From Physcomitrium patens (lineage: Eukaryota > Streptophyta > Bryopsida > Funariales > Funariaceae), in contig NC_037271.1 of the NCBI RefSeq assembly GCF_000002425.4, forward strand, positions 10,240,178 to 10,304,177: 64,000 nt of DNA. Reading direction: 5' to 3'. Below are positions 37,486 through 44,870 of the stretch, piece by piece. Below the pieces are notes generated by a model that saw nothing but the letters and a program-made list of their open reading frames with translations, did not search any database and was not told where the DNA came from. Numbering within the stretch: position 1 is the first letter of the stretch; each line of letters starts with the position of its first letter. A program made the translations under genes and the position numbers.

Positions 37486-39561
37486 GTGCGGCTGGAATCT
37501 TGTACAACTTCTAATAAAGGTCCTATCCTCTCCTCAGAACCATCTCCTTGTTTTATAATAGATGTGCGTTTAGGACCTAATAATTACAAAGCCTCTGCCT
37601 TGGTAGATTCAGGAGCCTCATCTTGTTTTTTAGATGAAGAATTTGCTAGATGTCATAGAATATCATTAATACAAAAAACTAAACCTGTACATGTAGAAGT
37701 CATAGATGGTCGTCCGTTGTCTTCTGGAGATGTAACTCACGAAACACTTCCTGTAGATGTAGTAATAAATGGTCATAGTAGTTGTGTAATTTTTAATATA
37801 ATTAGATCTCCCTCTAATCCAGTAATTTTAGGCTTATCATGGTTAGAAAAGTATAATCCTCGAATAGATTGGATTTTTCGTAAACTTGATTTTCCTCAGA
37901 GCATTAGTAACAGTTCTATTAACCAAGTAAAAAACCATGAGTCTAGTATAGTAAAACTCGCACCTATAGGTGCAAAAGCATTTATACACGCAGCAAAAGA
38001 AGGATCAACTTTTGCTATTTATGCTGCACCTATTTCTGAAAGCGTAAAGACTTCAAGTGGCATTCCAAGTCAATATCAGGATTATCAAGACGTTTTTGAG
38101 AAAAAGAATGCAGATATTCTTCCTGAGCAATGCCCATACGATTGTTCAATCGATCTCAAGGAAGGAACTCAGCCACCATTTGGACCAATTTACAGTTTAT
38201 CGCAAGATGAGTTGGCTGAACTCAAGACATATATTGACGAGAATTTAGCGAAGAATTTCATACGCCATTCAAAATCTCCAGCAGGAGCTCCAATTTTATT
38301 CGTAAAGAAAAAAGATGGATCTTTACGAATGTGTGTTGACTATCGAGGACTCAACAAGATCACAATCAAGAACAGGTATCCATTACCTTTGATATCAGGA
38401 CTCCTTGACCAGTTAAATCAAGCTAAGATCTATACAAAAATAGATCTAAGAGGAGCATATAATCTAGTACGGATCAAAGAAGGAGATGAATGGAAGACTG
38501 CGTTTCGAACCAGGTACGGGCATTTTGAATATAATGTCATGCCTTTTGGACTCACGAATGCACCAGCTGCTTTTCAACATCTCATGAATGATGTATTTCG
38601 TGAATTCTTAGACAATTTTGTCGTCTGCTACCTAGACGATATCCTGATTTATTCTAAGAATGTTGAAGAACATGAAATACATGTTCGTCAAGTATTACAA
38701 AAACTCAGAGATGCAGGATTGTACGCCAAGATGGAAAAGTGTGTATTTCACACTACTCAAGTTGACTTTTTAGGATACATCATTTCAAATGATGGTCTTA
38801 TGATGGATTCTAAGAAAGTCCAAACAATCATGGATTGGAAGATTCCAAAGACTGTAAGAGATGTCCAATGTTTCTTGGGATTTGCCAATTACTATCGGAT
38901 CTTCATCAAAGACTTCTCACGAGTTGCAGCTCCACTTACACGCTTGACTAGTAAAGATAAATTTCAATGGAATCAAGAAGCGGAAGCAGCATTTGAAGCC
39001 TTGAAGACATCGTTTGTCTCTACACCAGTCTTATATCGTGTTGACTTTTCCAAGGCATTTTTTATGGAAACAGATGCATCAGATTTTGCCTTGGGTGCAG
39101 TTTTATCACAAATGGGAACAGATGACAAACTCCATCCGATAGCTTTTCATTCAAGAAAATTCTCAGCAGCCGAGATCAATTATGAGATCCACGATAAAGA
39201 ACTTCTTGCAATCGTGGATTCTTTTCAAGAATGGCGTCATTATCTAGATGGTGCTTCTAGTCCAGTCATTGTGTATATAGATCACAAGAACCTCGAGTAT
39301 TTCATGACAGCACGCGTGTTGAATCGTCGTCAAGCTCGTTGGAGTATGTCTTTGTCAAGATTCGACTTCATTATCACTTATCGGCCAGGAAAACAACAAG
39401 GTTTGTCCGATGCCCCGTCTAGACGTTCTTATTTTGCACCAAAAGAAGGAGATGCAGCTTTTGAGCAACAAAGAACGGTCCTCTTGAAACCGGAGCAATT
39501 TCATCTCCGAGCAATGAAATCAACATTGACTGTTGATTCAACTTTTCTCAAGCAAATCTAG
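37486..39561 (+). CDS. Protease-reverse transcriptase-RNase H, chromovirus copy 1
   Basis: An intact 690-codon frame. The aspartic protease active site ALVDSGASSCF lies at about residues 36-46, then VILGLSWLEKYNPRIDW. RT carries SPAGAPILFVKKKDGSLRMC, GAYNLVRI, FEYNVMPFGLTNAPAAFQ and the catalytic YLDD box (about 38629-38640). RNase H carries METDASDFALGAVL, with HDKELLAIV downstream and ITYRPGKQQG near the end. The frame is shifted by -1 relative to gag and remains open upstream through an overlap of about 70 nt with the gag end, so expression by -1 frameshifting is likely; a classic slippery heptamer was not found and no ATG is needed. It ends at UAG (39559-39561) directly before the integrase in the same frame. 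Confidence 0.93.
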   Translation: MRLESCTTSNKGPILSSEPSPCFIIDVRLGPNNYKASALVDSGASSCFLDEEFARCHRISLIQKTKPVHVEVIDGRPLSSGDVTHETLPVDVVINGHSSCVIFNIIRSPSNPVILGLSWLEKYNPRIDWIFRKLDFPQSISNSSINQVKNHESSIVKLAPIGAKAFIHAAKEGSTFAIYAAPISESVKTSSGIPSQYQDYQDVFEKKNADILPEQCPYDCSIDLKEGTQPPFGPIYSLSQDELAELKTYIDENLAKNFIRHSKSPAGAPILFVKKKDGSLRMCVDYRGLNKITIKNRYPLPLISGLLDQLNQAKIYTKIDLRGAYNLVRIKEGDEWKTAFRTRYGHFEYNVMPFGLTNAPAAFQHLMNDVFREFLDNFVVCYLDDILIYSKNVEEHEIHVRQVLQKLRDAGLYAKMEKCVFHTTQVDFLGYIISNDGLMMDSKKVQTIMDWKIPKTVRDVQCFLGFANYYRIFIKDFSRVAAPLTRLTSKDKFQWNQEAEAAFEALKTSFVSTPVLYRVDFSKAFFMETDASDFALGAVLSQMGTDDKLHPIAFHSRKFSAAEINYEIHDKELLAIVDSFQEWRHYLDGASSPVIVYIDHKNLEYFMTARVLNRRQARWSMSLSRFDFIITYRPGKQQGLSDAPSRRSYFAPKEGDAAFEQQRTVLLKPEQFHLRAMKSTLTVDSTFLKQI

Positions 39562-40974
39562 TCCAGTATGTCCTCAGACCCTCTTGTTCATGATATCGAG
39601 AATAATTCTTTCAAGTCTCATGATTCTTCTAAGTTCGAGTTCAAGAATAATCTATTATATTTTGAAGGACGCCTATATGTTCCAGAAGGAGAAGCACGTT
39701 TACGTGTTCTTCAAGCATATCATGACTTTCCAGCAGCAGGGCACTTTGGATATAATAAGACTTTGGAACTCATATCAAGAGATTTTTGGTGGCCACAAAT
39801 GTGGAAGTCAGTCAAAGACTTTGTACAATCATGTGATATTTGTTCAAGATCAAAAATTCCTCGACATCGACCTTACGGACTTCTTCAGCCATTACCTATA
39901 TCAGAACAACCATGGTCTTCTGTTTCTATGGATTTCATCACAGATCTTCCAAGCTCAAGATCTTATGATTCTATATTTGTGATAGTAGATCGTTTCACCA
40001 AAATGGCACATTTTATGCCATGTACAAAATCTATCACAGGTGAAGAAACAGCTAAGCTTTTCATTGATAATATCTATCGCTATCATGGATTGCCTAAAGA
40101 TATCATATCGGATAGGGGAACTCAATTTGTGTCGAGATTTTGGAGGACTCTTTTCAAGATTTTAAAAGTGGACATAAAGCTATCTTCAGCTTTCCATCCT
40201 CAAACTGATGGACAAACAAAGCGCGTAAACCAAGTCTTGGAACAGTATTTAAGGTGTACCATCAACTACCAACAAGATGATTGGACAAACCTTCTGCCAT
40301 TGGCAGAGTTTGCTTATAATAATACGGTACATTCTTCCACGCAACAAACACCTTTCTTTGCCAATTATGGCTATCATCCACGACTTGATACTTTTGATTT
40401 TTCAAAAGTTGATAATCCTGCAGCAGAAGATATGGCAAATCGGTTGTCAGAGTTACATGCAATTATAAAGGCGCAGTTGAAGAAAGCTCAAGAACGACAA
40501 AAGATAAATGCAGATGTATATCGTAAAGAGCAACCACAACTCAACGTGGGTGATAAGGTATGGCTACTTCGTCGCAATATCAAGACCACTCGACCTTGTG
40601 ACAAATTGGACTATCGTAGGCTTGGCCCCTTTTCTGTTTCTGAACAGATCAACCCAGTTGCATATCGGTTACATCTACCAGAGTCAATGAAGATCCATCC
40701 TGTATTCCACGTATCTCTTCTTGAACCATATAAGACAATGGATATACAAGGAAGAAGACAAATGCCACCGCCTCCTATAGAAGTAGATAATAATGAAGAA
40801 TTTGAGGTGGAAGAGATATTAGACTCAAGGCAGCGCCGAAATAAGCTGGAATATCTTGTTCATTGGTGCGGATATGATATTAGTGAGCGCACATGGGAGC
40901 CATCCAAGAATCTAGCAAATGCATCAGCTAAAGTCAAAGTTTTTCATCAACGACATCCATCAAAACCAAGATGA
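39562..40974 (+). CDS. Integrase with chromodomain, chromovirus copy 1
   Basis: The frame is continuous with the RT-RNase H frame across the UAG; the first ATG is at 39568 (468 codons). The H2C2 zinc domain is complete (HDFPAAGHFGYNKT...CDICSRSK). The core has VSMDFITDLP (Asp 1), IISDRGTQF (Asp 2) and HPQTDGQTKRVNQ, where Lys stands in place of the catalytic Glu seen in copy 2 (AAG for GAG). A GPY/F-type segment (YRRLGPFSV) is followed by a C-terminal chromodomain (EEILDSRQRRNKLEYLVHWCGYDISERTWEP), in which WCG replaces the WRG of copy 2. The chromodomain normally directs insertion to heterochromatin. With the Glu lost, strand transfer should be impossible. Confidence 0.93.
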   Translation, partial: SSMSSDPLVHDIENNSFKSHDSSKFEFKNNLLYFEGRLYVPEGEARLRVLQAYHDFPAAGHFGYNKTLELISRDFWWPQMWKSVKDFVQSCDICSRSKIPRHRPYGLLQPLPISEQPWSSVSMDFITDLPSSRSYDSIFVIVDRFTKMAHFMPCTKSITGEETAKLFIDNIYRYHGLPKDIISDRGTQFVSRFWRTLFKILKVDIKLSSAFHPQTDGQTKRVNQVLEQYLRCTINYQQDDWTNLLPLAEFAYNNTVHSSTQQTPFFANYGYHPRLDTFDFSKVDNPAAEDMANRLSELHAIIKAQLKKAQERQKINADVYRKEQPQLNVGDKVWLLRRNIKTTRPCDKLDYRRLGPFSVSEQINPVAYRLHLPESMKIHPVFHVSLLEPYKTMDIQGRRQMPPPPIEVDNNEEFEVEEILDSRQRRNKLEYLVHWCGYDISERTWEPSKNLANASAKVKVFHQRHPSKPR

Positions 40975-41005
40975 AAACCTCTCTTATAAAAGAGACAAGA
41001 TTGAG

Positions 41006-41172
41006 GAAGTTATGAAGGCCTCAATAGTGATCAAATAACAGGGTGGTCTTCTCGCCCTGGAATGGGACACTATCGATGGCTAAGAGGACCCATCAACTAT
41101 CTTCGAAGAGAACAAAGATCAGAGTATGTAGCAAATACAATTCGCCGCATATTAGATTTTCTCAATATATAA
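41006..41172 (+). pseudogene. Remnant of the 3' accessory ORF, copy 1
   Basis: The last 55 codons of the 140-codon ORF intact in copy 2 remain here (GSYEGLNSDQITGWSSRPGM ... DFLNI, stop TAA at 41170-41172). The first part is missing through a clean 319-bp deletion with the junction at about 41005/41006. No start codon in this frame precedes it. Confidence 0.85.
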
Positions 41173-41213
41173 TCACCGCTCCTCGTGGAAATCGTCCCTA
41201 GAAGGGGAGGTAA

Positions 41214-41743
41214 TTTCACGGACATACATATGATTACCTATATGAATAGATAAAAGTATGTAAAAGTAGGTTAATTGTGTAATATCTTCTAGAGAAGCTT
41301 CTTAGAAGCTTCATAGACGCTGCTTTGACTTTATAGGAGTCTATAGTTGACTTTTAGGTTAGAAACTTGGTCAACAAGTTAGCCATGTGCCACGCATGTT
41401 GGAAGCTTAAAGAACAAGCTAACTACGTGGTCCATCCATAGAAAACTTGCCTTGCAAGCAAAGGCATGTGGCCTAGAAAGTCAACATATATTGGAGGTCT
41501 TATAGAACATCGCCACGTGGCTTCTAGTTAGATAGTATATATAGAGGCAAGAGTGAAGCCCTCTTCACTCTTGTCAACTCCTTTCTTGCTTCTAGTCTAG
41601 TTTCAAGGGTCTCTAGTTTTCTTGTATTTTGGCAATAGCCATTCCAGTTTCTTTCTTAATATACATATTTCTATTTTGTCCTATTTCTTTTTGAGAAAAG
41701 TCTCACTTACTCTTTAGCTTTCATCGAGTTCTTGTCCTTGACA
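41214..41743 (+). repeat. 3' LTR, chromovirus copy 1
   Basis: 530 bp, preceded by the polypurine tract AGAAGGGGAGGTAA. Its first bases read TTTCACGG instead of TGTCACGG. It ends CCTTGACA and is followed by the target-site duplication CTTTA. Confidence 0.96.
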
Positions 41744-42201
41744 CTTTATAATTATACAAAATAAAAAGAAGGTAGATAAAATATAGAAGAAAAATCTAAA
41801 TGTCATTCTAAATTTGCTATTATAAAGAATCTAATTCTTGAATTTTCTTTACATTATTCAAATAACTCTAAGTCAATAAAAATATGCATATTTTATTCTA
41901 AGAATTCAAATAGAATTATAACAATGGATTAAAGTACTTTGATTTCTAATTGTATCTTAAAAAGTATTTAATTTTTTTATTCTATTATTAATAATGAACA
42001 AGATAAGAATTCTTATTTTCATGGTTATTTTTCAAATGTTTTACTCTTATCTACTTTTGAGATTTGTCTAGGGATGCTTTCATCTAAGCTTTGAGTTTAC
42101 AAAGAATTATCAATAATATCATTCATCATAGAGGTAATCCTCTCTATTAACTAGAATCTAAAGACATAAAGTAGTCACCACAAATAGATTCAATTTGATA
42201 A
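41744..42201. other. Spacer between the two chromoviruses
   Basis: AT-rich single-copy-looking DNA without genes. Together with the left part of the old LTR it forms the approximately 600-bp loop between the two inverted elements. Confidence 0.75.
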
Positions 42202-42347
42202 TGTCACAAATATACATAATTACCTAAATAAGAAGTAAAAGATAGAAGATAAATATAAGTAGAATTGATAATATCTTGTGGAGATGCTTTTAAAATGCTT
42301 CATGGATGCAGATTTGATTTTCTTTGTACTTCTAGTTGATTGATAGG
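42202..42347 (+). repeat. Old solo LTR, left part (split by copy 2)
   Basis: Beginning TGTCACAAATATACATAATTACC, this follows the chromovirus LTR pattern up to TCTAGTTGATTGATAGG, where copy 2 is inserted. It continues at 48741 with TTAGAAACT. It is preceded by GATAA, which pairs with GATTA after the right part (49103-49107), an almost perfect target-site duplication. Confidence 0.8.
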
Positions 42348-42899
42348 TGTCAAGGACAAAGACTCGATGAGGAAAAATATACACCAAAAGGCTATCTCGA
42401 TATAATAAGTCAAAATATAAACAAGTAGGTATATTAAAAGGAAACTGGAATGGCTATTGCCACAAGACAAGAAACTAAAGACTCTTGAACCTGGACTAGA
42501 AGCAAGAAAGGAGTTGACAAGAGTGAAGAAGCCTTCACTCTTGTCTCTATATATACTATCTAACTAGGGGCTACATGGCGACGTTCTATAGGACCTCCAA
42601 TATGTGTTGACTTTGTAGGACACATGCCTTGACTTACAAGGCAAGTTTTTCTACGTGTGGGCCACATAGTTAGCTTGATCTTCAAGCTAACAACATGTGT
42701 GGCACATGGCCAACTTGTTGACCACGTTTCTAATCCAAAAAGTCAATTAAAGACACCTGTGAAGTCAAAGCAGCGTCTAGGAAGTTTCTAGGAAGCTTCT
42801 ATATTAAATATTATAGAATTAACTTACTTTTATCTACTTTTACTTACTTCTACCTATTTCTATATGTAATTATTAGCTTACATGATTATGGCCGTGACA
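42348..42899 (-). repeat. 3' LTR, chromovirus copy 2
   Basis: In element sense it begins TGTCACGGCC and ends CCTTGACA. Directly upstream (plus-strand 42900-42915) is the polypurine tract AAAGGGGGGTAA. The promoter ACGT box of the other LTR reads ATGT here, a CpG-to-TpG type change. Confidence 0.95.
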
Positions 42900-42940
42900 T
42901 TACCCCCCTTTCTAGAGACGAGTTCCACGAGGAGCAGTCA

Positions 42941-43363
42941 TCATATGTTGAGGAAATCTATGATGCGACGAATTGTATTCGCCACATACTCTGATCTCTG
43001 TTCTCTTCGAAGATGATTGATAGGGCCTCTCAACCATCGGTAGTGTCCCATACCAGGGCGGGAAGACCACCCAGTTATTTGATCATTATTGAGGCCTTCA
43101 TAACTTCCTTCGAATAGAATATTCGGAACACCATCAGGAGTTGTTCCTACCTCTAGCAAAATCACCAAACATCGGGAGTCCTTTCCCAAATCGTGATACC
43201 AAACGCGTTGTATCTCACCATCTGTTCGAGGAAGAACATGTCGTTCTTGAAGATCTTCATCTCGATTGCGTCGTCTTGAAGGTTGTGACAATCGTAATGT
43301 CTCGTCCGGCAGGTCAGCAAACGAAGGTTCTTGAGTTGAATCTGCTGGTTGTTGGCTCTCCAT
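42941..43363 (-). CDS. 3' accessory ORF of chromovirus copy 2, unknown function
   Basis: An intact 140-codon frame lies between integrase and the 3' LTR, in element sense, starting MESQQPADSTQEPSFADLPD. The N-terminal half is polar, with acidic and Arg-rich patches (SRRRNRDEDLQERH). The C-terminal half is compact and Trp/Arg-rich (GWSSRPGMGHYRWLRGPINH, YVANTIRRIIDFLNI). There is no signal peptide, membrane segment or motif that I recognise. The C-terminal part is kept almost unchanged in copy 1, where the first part is deleted. Most chromoviruses end with the chromodomain, so an extra ORF here is unusual. It may be a real accessory protein, or non-coding sequence that happens to be open. Confidence 0.6.
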   Translation of the reverse strand: MESQQPADSTQEPSFADLPDETLRLSQPSRRRNRDEDLQERHVLPRTDGEIQRVWYHDLGKDSRCLVILLEVGTTPDGVPNILFEGSYEGLNNDQITGWSSRPGMGHYRWLRGPINHLRREQRSEYVANTIRRIIDFLNI

Positions 43364-43457
43364 CTAATTAGCGTCACAAATGCAAAGAAGTTACAAACAA
43401 GGATAGGAAATTGAATGTTATCTTGCCTCAATCTTGTCTCTTTTATAAGAGAGATTT

Positions 43458-44870
43458 TCATCTTGGTTCTGATGGATGTCGTTGATGAAAAACTTTGACT
43501 TTAGTTGATGCATTTGCTAGATTCCTGGATGGCTCCCATGTGCGTTCACTAATATCATATCCGCGCCAATGAACAAGATATTCCAGCTTATTTCGGCGCC
43601 GCCTTGAGTCTAATATCTCTTCCACCTCAAATTCTTCATTATTATCTACTTCTATAGGAGGCGGTGGCATTTGTCTTCTTCCTTGTATATCCATTGTCTT
43701 ATATGGTTCAAGAAGAGATACGTGGAATACAGGATGGATCTTCATTGACTCTGGTAGATGTAACCGATATGCAACTGGGTTGATCTGTTCAGAAACAGAA
43801 AAGGGGCCAAGCCTACGATAGTCCAACTTGTCACAAGGTCGAGTAGTCTTGATATTGCGACGAAGTAGCCATACCTTATCACCCACGTTGATCTGTGGTT
43901 GCTCCTTACGATAAAGATCTGCGTTTATCTTTTGTCGTTCTTGAGCTTCGTTCAATTGTGTCTTCATTATTGCATGTAACTCTGACAACCGATTTGCCAT
44001 ATCTTCTGCTGCAGGATTATCAACTTTTGAAAAATCAAAAGTATCAAGTTGTGGATGATAGCCATAATTGGCAAAGAAAGGTGTTTGTTGCGTGGAAGAA
44101 TGTACCGTATTATTATAAGCAAACTCTGCCAATGGCAGAAGGGTTGTCCAATCATCTTGTTGGTAGTTGATAGTACACCTTAAATATTGCTGCAAGACTT
44201 GGTTTACGCGCTCTGTTTGTCCATCAGTTTGAGGATGAAAAGCCGAAGATAGTTTTATGTCCACTTTTAAAATCTTGAAAAGAGTCCTCCAAAATCTTGA
44301 CACAAATTGAGTTCCCCTATCCAATATGATATCTTTAGGTAATCCATGATAGCGATAGATATTATCAATGAAAAGCTTAGCTGTTTCTTCACCTGTGATA
44401 GATTTTGTACATGGCACAAAATGTGCCATCTTGGTGAAACGATCTACTATCACAAATATAGAATCATAAGATCTTGAGCTTGGAAGATCTGTGATGAAAT
44501 CCATAGAAACAGAAGACCATGGTTGTTCTGATATAGGTAATGGCTGAAGAAGTCCGTAAGGTCGATGACGAGGAATTTTTGATCTTGAAAAAATATCACA
44601 TGATTGTACAAAGTCTTTGACTGACTTCCACATTTGTGGCCACCAAAAATCTCTTGATATGAGTTCCAAAGTCTTATTATATCCAAAGTGCCCTGCTGCT
44701 GGAAAGTCATGACATGCTTGAAGAACACGTAAACGTGCTTCTCCTTCTGGAACATATAGGCGTCCTTCAAAATATAATAGATTATTCTTGAACTCAAACT
44801 TAGAAGGATCATGAGACTTGGAAGAATTATTCTCGATATCATAAACAAGAGGGTCTGAGGACATACTGGA
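43458..44870 (-). CDS. Integrase with chromodomain, chromovirus copy 2
   Basis: Same frame as the upstream RT-RNase H frame and separated from it by UAG (44873-44871); first ATG at 44864, 468 codons. The zinc domain reads CDIFSRSK, so one of the two Cys ligands is lost. The core keeps VSMDFITDLP, the second Asp in IILDRGTQF (Leu where copy 1 has Ser) and the catalytic Glu in TDGQTERVNQ. The chromodomain is complete (VEEILDSRRRRNKLEYLVHWRGYD). The stop TGA overlaps an ATG (ATGA) that opens another short frame. Confidence 0.93.
   Translation of the reverse strand, partial: SSMSSDPLVYDIENNSSKSHDPSKFEFKNNLLYFEGRLYVPEGEARLRVLQACHDFPAAGHFGYNKTLELISRDFWWPQMWKSVKDFVQSCDIFSRSKIPRHRPYGLLQPLPISEQPWSSVSMDFITDLPSSRSYDSIFVIVDRFTKMAHFVPCTKSITGEETAKLFIDNIYRYHGLPKDIILDRGTQFVSRFWRTLFKILKVDIKLSSAFHPQTDGQTERVNQVLQQYLRCTINYQQDDWTTLLPLAEFAYNNTVHSSTQQTPFFANYGYHPQLDTFDFSKVDNPAAEDMANRLSELHAIMKTQLNEAQERQKINADLYRKEQPQINVGDKVWLLRRNIKTTRPCDKLDYRRLGPFSVSEQINPVAYRLHLPESMKIHPVFHVSLLEPYKTMDIQGRRQMPPPPIEVDNNEEFEVEEILDSRRRRNKLEYLVHWRGYDISERTWEPSRNLANASTKVKVFHQRHPSEPR

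Larger units (their letters stand above)
35731..41743 (+). mobile_element. Ty3/gypsy chromovirus, copy 1 (6.0 kb, young)
   Basis: Nearly identical 530-bp LTRs (35731-36260 and 41214-41743) enclose gag, protease-RT-RNase H and integrase-chromodomain on the plus strand. The 5-bp target-site duplication is perfect: CTTTA at 35726-35730 and 41744-41748. By eye the two LTRs differ at only about two positions (TG to TT at the 3' LTR start; one G/A near 36110), so insertion was recent. The copy is nevertheless defective: two nonsense codons in gag, an in-frame UAG between RNase H and integrase, Lys at the integrase catalytic Glu position, and a 319-bp deletion in the 3' region relative to copy 2. 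Confidence 0.97.
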
